Source: CBDCBA01 sp965214125 (GTDB lineage Bacteria > Planctomycetota > Phycisphaerae > Tepidisphaerales > Tepidisphaeraceae). From it: a DNA stretch of 64,000 nucleotides. Location: NCBI GenBank assembly GCA_965214125.1, contig CBDCBA010000027.1, positions 1 to 64,000 on the forward strand, given 5' to 3'. The notes below the pieces were generated by a model. It searched no databases, was not told the origin of the DNA, and saw only the letters and a list, made by a program, of their open reading frames with translations. The position numbers and the translations under genes are program-made. Positions 31,896-40,555 of this stretch are shown here, piece by piece (position 1 is the first letter of the stretch; each line of letters begins with the position of its first letter).

Positions 31896-32954
31896 ATGCG
31901 CGTCACCATCGAGCAAATCGCGGAACGGGCTGGGGCGTCCCCAGGCACGGTGTCGCGCGTGTTGAACCGGCGGATCAAGGAGAACCGCCCCGCCATTGCC
32001 CGGCGGGCGGAGCGCATCCGCGATATCGCCCGCGAGATGGGCTACCGCCCCAACCTCGCCGCCCGGTCGATCAAGAGTGGGCGCTTCGGGCAGGTCGCGC
32101 TCGTCACCTGCGGCGACCTCGGCTTCGACTGGTTCGCCCCCAGCCTGCTGCACGGCATTCACAGCGGGCTCACCGACATCGACTCGCGCCTGATCGTCAA
32201 CGAACTGGCCGCGTCGGAGTTTGATGATCCCGACCAGTTGCCCCGCCTGTTCCGCGAGGCTGCGGTCGACGGGATGCTGATCAACCTGGACGCCAAGCTT
32301 TCGCCTCGCGTGGTGGACCTGTTCGACGATCAACCCGTGCCGGCTGTGCTGCTGAACGCGAGGCGAAACACGCGGAGCGTCTACCCGGCGGAGTTCGCGG
32401 GGGGGCGGCTTGCGGCGCGGCATCTCATCGGGCTGGGGTTCGATCGCATCGGCTTCTTTATGCTCGGCGACTCCGCGTGGATGCCGCACTACTCGCGGCG
32501 CGATCGTGCCGAAGGCGTGGCGGCCGAGTTGGACGACAGCGGGCTCGATCCGCGGCGGCGCCTTGTCGGCACGCACCATTTCCGCCTCGCCAGCGGTGAA
32601 TCACGACCCATTGCCGAGCAGTTCCTCGCAAAGCACAAGGACGTGCAGGCGATCGTGTGCTACGGCATCGGCGAGGCGATGTCGCTGCTGGCGGCCGCGG
32701 AGCGGATGGGCCGGCGGGTGCCCGATGACCTGCACCTAGTCGTGTTCCACTTCAAGGTCGCCCACGCGGACATGGCAATTCCGATCGACACAATGATCGT
32801 ACCGTTCAAGCAGGTTGGGCTGCGGGCGGTGCAGTTGCTGGAGCGCATCACCGACGGCGGCAGCGGCCGCCGCCCGGACGCCGTCGAGGTGCCGTACGAC
32901 ACCATCTACCAGGCAGACGTCGACGCGACCCGCCCGCTGTCCATCGACGAGTAG
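31896..32954 (+). CDS. LacI-family transcriptional regulator
   Basis: A 352-residue regulator. The helix-turn-helix is at residues 4-24 (TIEQIAERAGASPGTVSRVL), with a hinge GYRPNLAARSIKSGRFGQVA, and then a periplasmic-binding-protein-like ligand domain (residues about 65-345) with AGGRLAARHLIGLGFDRIGF and QAIVCYGIGEAMSLLAAAER. LacI proteins are usually released from DNA by a small sugar. Two matching operators, one here and one at the sulfatase operon, make it the likely local regulator of sulfated-glycan breakdown. The effector is unknown. It is divergent from the prepilin-type gene. Confidence 0.93.
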   Translation: MRVTIEQIAERAGASPGTVSRVLNRRIKENRPAIARRAERIRDIAREMGYRPNLAARSIKSGRFGQVALVTCGDLGFDWFAPSLLHGIHSGLTDIDSRLIVNELAASEFDDPDQLPRLFREAAVDGMLINLDAKLSPRVVDLFDDQPVPAVLLNARRNTRSVYPAEFAGGRLAARHLIGLGFDRIGFFMLGDSAWMPHYSRRDRAEGVAAELDDSGLDPRRRLVGTHHFRLASGESRPIAEQFLAKHKDVQAIVCYGIGEAMSLLAAAERMGRRVPDDLHLVVFHFKVAHADMAIPIDTMIVPFKQVGLRAVQLLERITDGGSGRRPDAVEVPYDTIYQADVDATRPLSIDE

Positions 32955-32971
32955 GCTCGGTGGAACGCAAA

Positions 32972-33000
32972 CGCCCCCGCGACCATCGGCGGCGGGGGCG
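32972..33000. terminator. hairpin between convergent lacI-family and clpC genes
   Basis: CGCCCCCGC (32972-32980) pairs perfectly with GCGGGGGCG (32992-33000) around 11 bases. It lies 17 bases past the regulator stop and 40 bases past the clpC stop, so it suits a bidirectional terminator, though without a clear U tract. Confidence 0.6.
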
Positions 33001-33039
33001 GGATTCGGCTCGGTTGTCGCCATCAACTGACGTCGCGAC

Positions 33040-35598
33040 TTACGTCGCATCGCCGGCGGCGACGGCTTCCTGCTCCTCGGCCTGCTCCTCCTCGGGGCGC
33101 GGTTGCGCATCGAAGAAGAGGTGGTCGAGCGGCTTGTCTTCGTCGTCCTTCGCGCGGGTGATTCGAACCAGGCCCTTGTCCTTGTAGTGGCCGCGAAGGA
33201 TGTCCTCACTGAGCGGGTCCTCAATGAACTGCTCGATCGCCCGGCGAAGCGGGCGAGCGCCAAAGTCGGTGCTGGTGCCCTTGTCAATCAGGAAGTCCTT
33301 CGCGTCCTGCTCCAGTTCCAGCGTCAGGCCGTGGTCGATCAGGCGCTTTGTGACCTTGTTGAGTTCGAGCTCGACGATGCTGGTCAAGTGCTCCTTGTTG
33401 AGCGGGCGGAAGACGATCACGTCGTCGAGCCGGCCGATGAACTCGGGGCGGAAGTAGCGCTCGATCTCCTTCATCAGCGTGTCCTTCATTTTGCTGTAGG
33501 ACTGCTCGTCGGCGGTGCCCTGGCCCTTACCACGCAGGCCGAAGGGCGTGACGCCGCCCTTGATGAGGTCGGCCCCGATGTTCGAGGTCATAATCATCAC
33601 GACGTTGCGGAAATCGACGTGCCGGCCGAACGAGTCGGTCAGGCGGCCCTCCTCCATGATCTGGAGCAGCATGTTGAAGACGTCGGGGTGGCCCTTCTCG
33701 ACCTCGTCGAGCAGGACGACGCTGTAAGGCCGACGGCGGATGCGCTCGGTGAGCTGGCCGCCCTCCTCGTAACCGACGTAGCCGGGAGGGGCACCGATCA
33801 GCCGGCTGACGTTGTGCTTCTCCATGTACTCGCTCATGTCGATCGAGACGAGGGCGTCCTCGTCGCCGAACATGAACTCGGCCAGGGCCTTGCTGAGAAG
33901 CGTCTTGCCGACGCCGCTGGGCCCCAGGAACAGGAACGAGCCCATCGGCCGGTTCGGGTCTTTCAGGCCGGAGCGGGCGCGGCGGATCGTCTTGCTGATC
34001 GCCTCGATCGCCTCGTGCTGGCTGACCACGCGCTTGTGCAGCTCGTTCTCGAGCTCGAGCAAACGCTCGGCCTCCTCCTTTTCGAGCCGCGTCAGCGGCA
34101 CGCCGGTCATTTTGGAGATCACCTCGGCGATGACTTCCTCGTCGACGACGCCGTCGACTTCCTTCGCCTTCTCGCGCCATTGCTGCTGAAGCTCTTCCTT
34201 CTTGCTGCGCAGGCGTTCGGCCTCGTCGCGGAGCTTGGCGGCCTCCTCGTACTCGGCGTTCTTGACCGCCTCGTCCTTGGAAATGCTCAGCCGCTCGATT
34301 TGCTCTTCCAGTTCCGCCAGGTTCGGCGGCTTGGTCATGCTCTTGAGCCGGATACGCGCGCCCGCCTCGTCGAGCACGTCGATCGCCTTGTCGGGCAGGG
34401 CCCGGCCGGTGATGTAGCGGTCGCTCATCTCGACGGCCTGCTCCAGGGCCTCGTCGGTGATGCGCACGCGGTGGTGCTCCTCGTACTTCTCGCGAAGGCC
34501 GGCGAGAATCTTGACCGCGTCGGCCTTCTTGGGCTGCTCGACCGTGATCGGCTGGAACCGCCGCGCGAGCGCCGCATCCTTCTCGATGTACTTGCGATAC
34601 TCGTCGAAGGTCGTCGCCCCGATGCACTGGATCTCGCCACGGCTGAGCGCGGGCTTGAGAACGTTCGAGGCGTCGATGGCGCCCTCGGCCCCGCCGGCGC
34701 CCACGAGCGTGTGCAGCTCGTCGATGAACAGGATGATGTTCTTGGCCCGACGAACCTCGTTCATCACGGCCTTGATGCGCTCCTCGAACTGCCCGCGGTA
34801 CTTCGTGCCGGCGACCATCATGGCCAAATCGAGCACGATCAGGCGGCGGTCGTAGAGAATCTCCGGGACGTTGTTGGCGATGATGAGCTGCGCCAGCCCC
34901 TCGACGATGGCCGTCTTGCCGACGCCGGCCTCGCCCAGCAGAACGGGGTTATTCTTCTGGCGGCGGCAGAGGATTTGAACAACGCGCTCAATCTCATCGG
35001 CGCGGCCGATGACGGGGTCGAGCTGGTTCTCCTTCGCCAGTTCGGTGAGGTCGCGGCCGAAGGAATCGAGGGCGGGCGTCTGGCTCTTGCCCTTCTTGCC
35101 CTTCTTGCCGGAGTCGCTGCCGCCACCGCCGGCCGTGACGGACTCCTCCTCGCCCTCGACGCCCGCGCCGAGCAGGTTCAAGACCTCCTCGCGGACCTCC
35201 TCGAGCTTCAGCCCGAGGTTCATCAGCACCTGCGCGGCAACGCCGTCGTGCTCGCGGAGCAGGCCCAGCAACAGGTGCTCGGTGCCGACGTAGTTGTGGT
35301 TCAGGTTGCGGGCCTCTTCGATGCCGTACTCGATGACCTTCTTGGCCCGCGGGGTCTGCGGCAGCTTGCCCATCGTGACCATCTCGGGGCCACTCTTGAC
35401 GAGCTTCTCGACCTCGTTGCGGACGCGGCGGAGGTCGACGTCGAGGTTTTTCAGGACGTTGGCCCCGACGCCGGAGCCTTCCTTGACGAGCCCGAGCAGG
35501 ATGTGCTCGGTCCCGATGTATTCGTGGTTAAAGCGTTGGGCTTCCTGGTTGGCCAGTGCCATGACTTTCCGGGCGCGGTCGGTGAATCGTTCGAACAT
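33040..35598 (-). CDS. clpC: ATP-dependent Clp protease ATPase subunit ClpC
   Basis: An 852-residue AAA+ unfoldase that feeds ClpP. In order it has two N-terminal Clp repeats (FTDRARKVMALANQEAQRFN, GTEHILLGLVKEG), NBD1 with Walker A GEAGVGKTA and LIVLDLAMMVAGTKYRGQF, a middle UVR-type coiled segment (SKDEAVKNAEYEEAAKLRDE) that marks ClpC rather than ClpA or ClpB, and NBD2 with GPSGVGKTLLSKALAEFMFG and VVLLDEVEKGHPDVFNMLLQ. The C-terminus ends in a charged extension (RPEEEQAEEQEAVAAGDAT). ATG 35598 begins MFERFTDRARKVM, the usual ClpC start. McsA/McsB and CtsR are not nearby. Confidence 0.96.
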   Translation of the reverse strand: MFERFTDRARKVMALANQEAQRFNHEYIGTEHILLGLVKEGSGVGANVLKNLDVDLRRVRNEVEKLVKSGPEMVTMGKLPQTPRAKKVIEYGIEEARNLNHNYVGTEHLLLGLLREHDGVAAQVLMNLGLKLEEVREEVLNLLGAGVEGEEESVTAGGGGSDSGKKGKKGKSQTPALDSFGRDLTELAKENQLDPVIGRADEIERVVQILCRRQKNNPVLLGEAGVGKTAIVEGLAQLIIANNVPEILYDRRLIVLDLAMMVAGTKYRGQFEERIKAVMNEVRRAKNIILFIDELHTLVGAGGAEGAIDASNVLKPALSRGEIQCIGATTFDEYRKYIEKDAALARRFQPITVEQPKKADAVKILAGLREKYEEHHRVRITDEALEQAVEMSDRYITGRALPDKAIDVLDEAGARIRLKSMTKPPNLAELEEQIERLSISKDEAVKNAEYEEAAKLRDEAERLRSKKEELQQQWREKAKEVDGVVDEEVIAEVISKMTGVPLTRLEKEEAERLLELENELHKRVVSQHEAIEAISKTIRRARSGLKDPNRPMGSFLFLGPSGVGKTLLSKALAEFMFGDEDALVSIDMSEYMEKHNVSRLIGAPPGYVGYEEGGQLTERIRRRPYSVVLLDEVEKGHPDVFNMLLQIMEEGRLTDSFGRHVDFRNVVMIMTSNIGADLIKGGVTPFGLRGKGQGTADEQSYSKMKDTLMKEIERYFRPEFIGRLDDVIVFRPLNKEHLTSIVELELNKVTKRLIDHGLTLELEQDAKDFLIDKGTSTDFGARPLRRAIEQFIEDPLSEDILRGHYKDKGLVRITRAKDDEDKPLDHLFFDAQPRPEEEQAEEQEAVAAGDAT

Positions 35599-35786
35599 GG
35601 TGTCAATCGCCCTCGGGGGTGGGTTCCAACGGACGGCGACGGGCGTCGCCAGCGTGGGGAACTCGATCTCGCTCAATACTACGCCGCGCGCCCTCCGATT
35701 GATCGGCAGCCGCCTGCGCAGACCGCCAATCGGACGTGTTTGGCCGCCGCCCGACCCAGGCGACCGTGGCATTGGCATTGGCCGGT

Positions 35787-36554
35787 ATGGTGAGCGTCGT
35801 GTCTAACCCGTCACAACTCCTCCTGGACCGCGACGCGCTGCGGAAGGCAGCGGACCCGGTCGCCCTCGCCGCCCTCGTGGCGGCCAACCTGGTGCCGTTG
35901 GTCGGAGTGCTGTTCTTCGGCTGGGACGTGCTGAACATCGCCCTGCTCTACTGGTTCGAGAACCTCGTCGTCGCCGTCTACGCCGCCCTGCGGATGCTCA
36001 AGGCCGGCGGGGTGAAAGCGGTGCCGCTGGTGCTCTTCTTCGCCGTCCACTTCGGCGGGTTCTGCGTGGGTCACGTCATCTTCCTGATGGTCCTCTTCAG
36101 CGACATCGGCGGGCTCGCAATCACGGGCGCTCCAGCGCCGCCGGCGGAGTCTTCGGGACTGGCCAACCTGCTCGCGATTGCCGCTCTGTTCGTCAGCCAC
36201 GGCATCTCGTTCGTCCGCAACTACATCGGCAAAGGCCAGTACAAGACGGCCGAACCAGGCCTTGAGATGTTCAAGCCTTACCCGCGCATGATCGTGCTGC
36301 ACGTGGCGATCATCCTGGGCGCGTGGGTCGTGATGGCCATCGGCTCGAACGTCGGCTTCCTGGCGCTGCTCGTCCTGATGAAGCTTGGCCTCGACCTCGG
36401 CGTCCACCTGATCGGCCACGGCCTGCGTGCGGTGAGGCCGGCGCTCGACAGGGCTACCAATCCAGCCGAGGCCACACCCAATACGCCGCCAGCACAACAA
36501 CCGCCGTCACCGCAAGCAGGATGGCCCAGCCAGCAAACAACGCGACTGCCGTGA
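35787..36554 (+). CDS. DUF6498-like membrane protein
   Basis: A protein of about 255 residues resembling DUF6498, a multi-pass membrane family of unknown function. About six helices are visible, including LAALVAANLVPLVGVLFFGW, NIALLYWFENLVVAVYAALR with the family-typical YWFEN, and VVMAIGSNVGFLALLVLMKL; KLGLDLGVHLIGHG closes the domain. I chose ATG 35787, which gives MVSVVSNPSQ; an upstream ATG 35736 is possible. The last 34 codons (Pro/Ala/Thr/Gln-rich) run antisense into the 3' end of the ECF-like gene, a 101-base convergent overlap, so this tail may be incidental. Confidence 0.65.
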   Translation: MVSVVSNPSQLLLDRDALRKAADPVALAALVAANLVPLVGVLFFGWDVLNIALLYWFENLVVAVYAALRMLKAGGVKAVPLVLFFAVHFGGFCVGHVIFLMVLFSDIGGLAITGAPAPPAESSGLANLLAIAALFVSHGISFVRNYIGKGQYKTAEPGLEMFKPYPRMIVLHVAIILGAWVVMAIGSNVGFLALLVLMKLGLDLGVHLIGHGLRAVRPALDRATNPAEATPNTPPAQQPPSPQAGWPSQQTTRLP

Positions 36555-37158
36555 GACGACGCCGCAATCGGCCGCTGATCCACCGCCGCACCAGCGGCAC
36601 GCGCACATCTGCAGGCGGACCATTTGCTTGGTACGCCTCGCCCACGAGCGTCACCAGCCGAGGCCACACGTCCGCCGCGAGCGGCGCCAGCGACTCGTTC
36701 GCCCGCCGCAAATGAACCGTCGCCGCCTCGACCGAGCAGTCCATCGCGATCCCGAGCTGCCGGTCATCGAATCCCTCGCCGTGGCGGAGCAGGAACGCCT
36801 CCCGCTGCTGCTGCGGCAGCTTCCGCAGCGCCGCCACATGCGCCTGGTACGCCGCCCGCAGCACAGGGGGGACGTCGGCGCTCTTGAGCAGCGCGTCCGC
36901 CTCCTTGGTCCCCCGAGCGGCGCGGACGGCAAGGATCGTGTGGTGGCGGAACCACCGCGTCGCCTGCTCGGGCCGCTCGAACCCCTCCATCGCGAGCTGG
37001 CCACGCCGAAGGACGTCGCGGGCAACCGTTCGCCCCGCCACTTCACCGCCGGAGAGGTTGACGCTGATCCGCCAAACTTCAGGCAATACTTCGGCGAGGA
37101 TCGCGACCACGGCCTCGCGCTCACCCCGGCTTGCCGCGCTGACGGTTGCCTCGTCCAC
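36454..37158 (-). CDS. ECF sigma-like protein with C-terminal membrane helix
   Basis: A protein of about 234 residues at the end of the molybdenum operon. The C-terminal half has a sigma region-4-like helix-turn-helix: LRKLPQQQREAFLLRHGEGF, then DDRQLGIAMDCSVEAATVHL. The N-terminal half is a weakly conserved region-2-like helical segment (AILAEVLPEVWRISVNLSGG). A single strong membrane helix closes the protein (LTAVALFAGWAILLAVTAVV). Membrane-tethered ECF-like proteins occur in planctomycetes; here the tether would keep it at the membrane unless released. Start GTG 37158 or TTG 37164, just after the moaC-mog stop. Its 3' end overlaps the convergent membrane-protein gene by 101 bases. Regulatory target unknown. 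Confidence 0.65.
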   Translation of the reverse strand: MDEATVSAASRGEREAVVAILAEVLPEVWRISVNLSGGEVAGRTVARDVLRRGQLAMEGFERPEQATRWFRHHTILAVRAARGTKEADALLKSADVPPVLRAAYQAHVAALRKLPQQQREAFLLRHGEGFDDRQLGIAMDCSVEAATVHLRRANESLAPLAADVWPRLVTLVGEAYQANGPPADVRVPLVRRWISGRLRRRLTAVALFAGWAILLAVTAVVVLAAYWVWPRLDW

Positions 37159-37166
37159 GCCCAACT

Positions 37167-38183
37167 TTATCCCCGCGAGACTGCGTGCGGGTCTCCCTCG
37201 CCGCGCAGCACCTGCAAGGCGTGCGGCAGAACGTCGACTATCGCGCCGAGCACCTCCGTCGCGCCCGTGACAGAGCCGGGAAGCGTGATGAGCAGCGATC
37301 GCTTCGCCACCCCGGCGACGCCGCGGGACAGGAAGGCCTTCGGCTTGGCCGCGAGCCGCCCGCGGGCGAGTTCCAGCAACTGCGGGCAAGGCCGATCAAG
37401 CAGCGGCGCGACCGCCTCGGGCGTGACGTCGCGCGGCGACAGGCCGGTGCCGCCGGTTGTCAGGATCAGCGCCGGCGGGTTGTCCGCGTCGATCCACTCG
37501 CGCAGCCTCGCTCGGATCTGATCCGACTCGTCCGCCACGAGCGCGGCCGCGACCCGCATTATGCCCAGCCGCTCGCGCAGCGACTCGACAAGCGCCGACC
37601 CGCTGCGGTCCTCCGCCTCGCCGCGACTGCATCGGTCGCTTACCGTCAGGACGGCGGCCGCGTGGGGCGACGGCGACACAACGGGAGCCGCCGTTTGCTC
37701 GGCGTGATAGTCGCCGCGGGCGCCGCCGGTCTTCTCCAGCAAACGCACCTCACGAACGACGGCGGCACGGTCGATCGCCTTGCCCATGTCGATCACCGTC
37801 AACGCCGCCACGCTGGCGGCGGTAAGCGCCTCCATCTCGACGCCGGTGCGCCAGGTGGTGCGGACGCTCGCCACGATTTCAACGCGATCATCTCCGAGGG
37901 TGGCCGTCACGTCGACGCCGTCGATCGGCAGCGGGTGGCAGAGCGGGATCAGGTCGGCCGTCCGCTTGGCAGCCGCGATGCCGGCGAGGCGGGCGACAGC
38001 GAGCACGTCCCCCTTCTTCACCGCGTCCTTCGCGATGGCCGCTGCGAGGGAGGGCGAGATGGTGACCGCCGCCGCCGCCGTGGCCGATCGGCGGGTGATC
38101 GGTTTATGACCGACATCAACCATCTGCGCCTCGCCCTCGGGCGTGACGTGCGACAACGACGGCTCGCTTAGGTGATCGTCCAC
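37167..38183 (-). CDS. MoaC-Mog fusion for molybdenum cofactor synthesis
   Basis: A 338-residue fusion. Residues 1 to about 155 are MoaC, which with MoaA makes cyclic pyranopterin phosphate from GTP: SLSHVTPEGEAQMVDVGHKP, DLIPLCHPLPIDGVDVTATL, TGVEMEALTAASVAALTVID. Residues about 170-338 are a MogA/MoaB-type domain that adenylylates molybdopterin: AAVLTVSDRCSRGEAEDRSG, ILTTGGTGLSPRDVTPEAVA, LLITLPGSVTGATEVLGAIV. GTG 38183 is chosen because it overlaps the moeA end by 16 bases. Both domains keep their motifs. Such fusions are known in other bacteria. The following ECF-like gene starts nine bases after the stop. Confidence 0.9.
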   Translation of the reverse strand: MDDHLSEPSLSHVTPEGEAQMVDVGHKPITRRSATAAAAVTISPSLAAAIAKDAVKKGDVLAVARLAGIAAAKRTADLIPLCHPLPIDGVDVTATLGDDRVEIVASVRTTWRTGVEMEALTAASVAALTVIDMGKAIDRAAVVREVRLLEKTGGARGDYHAEQTAAPVVSPSPHAAAVLTVSDRCSRGEAEDRSGSALVESLRERLGIMRVAAALVADESDQIRARLREWIDADNPPALILTTGGTGLSPRDVTPEAVAPLLDRPCPQLLELARGRLAAKPKAFLSRGVAGVAKRSLLITLPGSVTGATEVLGAIVDVLPHALQVLRGEGDPHAVSRG

Positions 38184-39361
38184 GGCCAGAAGGTACACGC
38201 TCCGCCGGTAGGCCGATCGGGCGGAACCTCCACAACGCCATCCGACGTGGCGGGTCCGGCCACGTCGCCGCTGCTGCGGTTGCTCGTCAGCCGAAGGCGG
38301 CCATCCTCGCCAACGGTCGCGGGGCGGAACCACCACAGGCCGAGCGTGCGATCGTCGCCGACCACTTCCGCCAGCAGCGGCCGCTCGGCGGGCAGGCCGG
38401 CGAGGCGGCGTAACGCCGGCACGACAAGCCGCCGGCCCCCCACGACCACGGACATTGGGTTCCCCGGCAAACCGAAGATCGGCACGCGGCCGCGGAGCGC
38501 GCAGAGGTTGGGTTTGCCCGGCCGCATGAGGAGGCCGTGGTAGAGCACGCGGCCGCCCGCGTCTTCGATCGCGCCGCGCGTGTGGTCGTGGTCGCCAAGC
38601 GACACGCCGCCGGTCACGAGCACGGCGTCGGCATGATCCGCGCTGCGGCCGACTGCTTCGGCAAGGGCTGATCGATCGTCGCGGACATGTTGCAGCGTCG
38701 GTACCACCAACCACCGGACGCCATCGAGCAGGCCAACGAGCGCCGGCCCGTTGCCGTCACGCACCTGCCAGGGAGCCACGTCATCACCAACGCCGCGCAC
38801 CTCGTCGCCAGTGATGAAAATGGCAATGCGTACGTGCCGCCGCACGCGTGGTTGCGCGACGCCGTTCGCCGCAAGCACCGACATCGCCAGCGGGCTGAGG
38901 CGCGACCCGGCCGGCAGCACACGATCGCCTTGTTGCGTGTTCTCGCCGCGTTCGCGAACGAACTGCCCGCGCTCGACGACCAATTCCTCCGGAACGACAA
39001 CGTGATCGGCCGACTCCTCCAAGCGCTCCCGCGGGATCACGAGCGTCGCCCCCTCGGGCACGCCCGCACCCGTGAAGATGCGCACGCACGCCGACGGTTC
39101 CCACGGCGGCGGCGCAACACCGGCGGACGACTCGCCCGCGACGCGAACGGCAACCCCTCGCGGCGGATCGGCGGCGAAGGCGTAGCCGTCCATCGCGCTG
39201 ACGTCGAGCGCCGGACTGTCCCGGTCGGCGAACACGTCCTCCGCCAGCACCCGACCGGCCGCCTCGGCGAGCGGAACATCCGATATCTCGACGGGCGACA
39301 GCGCCGCCACCACGCGCTCGACCGCCTCCGACGGATCGATGAGTTGGCCGAAGGGCGTCAC
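38168..39361 (-). CDS. moeA: molybdopterin molybdenumtransferase MoeA
   Basis: A 397-residue MoeA that inserts molybdate into adenylylated molybdopterin. Motifs are DSPALDVSAMDGYAFAADPP, IFTGAGVPEGATLVIPRE, GDRVLPAGSRLSPLAMSVLA, VRIAIFITGDEV, VLVTGGVSLGDHDHTRGAIE, LLMRPGKPNLCALRGRVPIF and GLPGNPMSVVVGG. GTG 39361 is chosen because it overlaps the moaE stop (GTGA), the junction type used across this operon; the open frame upstream is non-coding. With Mog fused to MoaC downstream, the adenylylation and metal-insertion steps are encoded side by side. Confidence 0.93.
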   Translation of the reverse strand: MTPFGQLIDPSEAVERVVAALSPVEISDVPLAEAAGRVLAEDVFADRDSPALDVSAMDGYAFAADPPRGVAVRVAGESSAGVAPPPWEPSACVRIFTGAGVPEGATLVIPRERLEESADHVVVPEELVVERGQFVRERGENTQQGDRVLPAGSRLSPLAMSVLAANGVAQPRVRRHVRIAIFITGDEVRGVGDDVAPWQVRDGNGPALVGLLDGVRWLVVPTLQHVRDDRSALAEAVGRSADHADAVLVTGGVSLGDHDHTRGAIEDAGGRVLYHGLLMRPGKPNLCALRGRVPIFGLPGNPMSVVVGGRRLVVPALRRLAGLPAERPLLAEVVGDDRTLGLWWFRPATVGEDGRLRLTSNRSSGDVAGPATSDGVVEVPPDRPTGGACTFWPWTIT

Positions 39362-39756
39362 GAGGCGTCCTCGAAAACCGGGTTCTTCCAGATCGGCACG
39401 ATCTGTTTCATGCGAGCAACGAACGCATCGACCGCCGCGATGGCCGCCGGCCGGTGCGGCGCCGCGACCCGCAGCCGGAACGACACCTCGCCCACGGCCA
39501 CGACGCCGACGCGGTGCTCGCAATCGAGCGCCGTCAGCTTGAACTCGCGGAGAATTATATGTGCGAGGTCGGTCATTTCCCGCTGCGTCATCGGCGGGTA
39601 ATGCTCGTACTCGAGCGAAAGCAGACGCCGCCCATCCTCCAGCGGCCGGACCACGCCCTCGAACGTGAGCACGGCCCCCGCCCCCGTCGGCAGGAACGGC
39701 GTTGCTGGCCGGAGTGGGCCGTTTGGGATATGCACAGTTACGCTCATATCATCCAC
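39358..39756 (-). CDS. moaE: molybdopterin synthase catalytic subunit MoaE
   Basis: A 132-residue MoaE, the large subunit of molybdopterin synthase that uses MoaD thiocarboxylate to build the dithiolene. Conserved parts are GAGAVLTFEGVVRPLEDGRR, LSLEYEHYPPMTQREMTDLA, EHRVGVVAVGEVSFRLRVAA and the C-terminal MKQIVPIWKNPVFEDAS with the active Lys in the IPIWK-type motif. GTG 39756 overlaps the MoaD stop by eight bases; ATG 39747 is an alternative start. The stop overlaps moeA (GTGA). Confidence 0.94.
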   Translation of the reverse strand: MDDMSVTVHIPNGPLRPATPFLPTGAGAVLTFEGVVRPLEDGRRLLSLEYEHYPPMTQREMTDLAHIILREFKLTALDCEHRVGVVAVGEVSFRLRVAAPHRPAAIAAVDAFVARMKQIVPIWKNPVFEDAS

Positions 39757-40555
39757 CCGAGATCATGCCGATCAGGGCCAGCTCGTCACCCGCGGCCACC
39801 GCCTCGTCTGAGCCGGCGAAGCGCTGGTTCACGGCAAGCCGGCTTGCTTGAGCCGAAGCGGCGAGCGGCGGGCAGTCCGTTGCGATCGCGTGCAGCACCG
39901 CCGCGACTGTGACGGGCTTGGCGACCGTCACGCGCAGCTCGCGCGTGCCCGCCAACTTCGCCTGGGGTCCGAACAGCTTGATGGTGCGGGCAGTCATCTC
40001 TGCGAGTTGGACCACTTCTTGCTCCGTGTCAACATCGAATGCGGCGGCGGGCATCGGCATGCGGTGGACGTTCTTGGCTGAGCGTAGCAGGTCGCGCATA
40101 CCGCGGTCGCCCGCCGCCGCCAGTAATGCCGGGCGGTGGCCGGGGCCGAAGCATGCGGGGACACCAACACGCCCGTCATACTCGGCTGCGGCGACGTCAT
40201 CCGGTGCCGCGACGGCCTTAAGGAGTCGGCACAAGTCGCCGGCTGCAACGTGCGGCTGATCGCACGTGGTCACGAGGATTGCGGCGTCCGCCGGCGCTTC
40301 GGCCACGCCCGCGGCGAGCGAGCGGCCCATCCCCTCCCGCCAACGCTTGTTCTGCACCAACCTCGCCCCCATGACGCCCGCACTGCGTATCCACTTGTCG
40401 CCGACGACGAGCAGGATCGGCGAGCAGGCCGCCCGCGTCGCCACCGCGACGGCGTGTTCGACCAGCGTCGCGCCGTTCGGCAGGCGGACGGTCTGCTTCG
40501 GCCGACCTAGCCGCCGCGACGCCCCCGCCGCGAGGATGACGGCGGCGACGTTCAC
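39749..40555 (-). CDS. MocA-like nucleotidyltransferase fused to MoaD
   Basis: A 268-residue chain. Residues 1 to about 186 are a MobA/MocA-type transferase: VAAVILAAGASRRLGRPKQT, ADAAILVTTCDQPHV, and GVPACFGPGHRPALLAAAGD. MocA makes molybdopterin cytosine dinucleotide for xanthine-oxidase-family enzymes, matching the PaoABC-like enzyme in the same operon. Residues 187-268 are MoaD, the ubiquitin-like sulfur carrier, ending in the required Gly-Gly. No stop separates them. An internal ATG at 39997 could start a free MoaD, but its ribosome site is weak. GTG 40555 overlaps the xdhC stop (GTGA). A fused MoaD still has its free C-terminal Gly-Gly for thiocarboxylation. Confidence 0.85.
   Translation of the reverse strand: MNVAAVILAAGASRRLGRPKQTVRLPNGATLVEHAVAVATRAACSPILLVVGDKWIRSAGVMGARLVQNKRWREGMGRSLAAGVAEAPADAAILVTTCDQPHVAAGDLCRLLKAVAAPDDVAAAEYDGRVGVPACFGPGHRPALLAAAGDRGMRDLLRSAKNVHRMPMPAAAFDVDTEQEVVQLAEMTARTIKLFGPQAKLAGTRELRVTVAKPVTVAAVLHAIATDCPPLAASAQASRLAVNQRFAGSDEAVAAGDELALIGMISGG

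Noticed and set aside
33103..35793. A very long open frame antisense to clpC
   Set aside because: In high-GC coding DNA the antisense frame with G/C at the matching codon position is often open. The translation is repetitive Leu/Val/Arg/Asp-rich with no family motif, whereas clpC has every expected motif.
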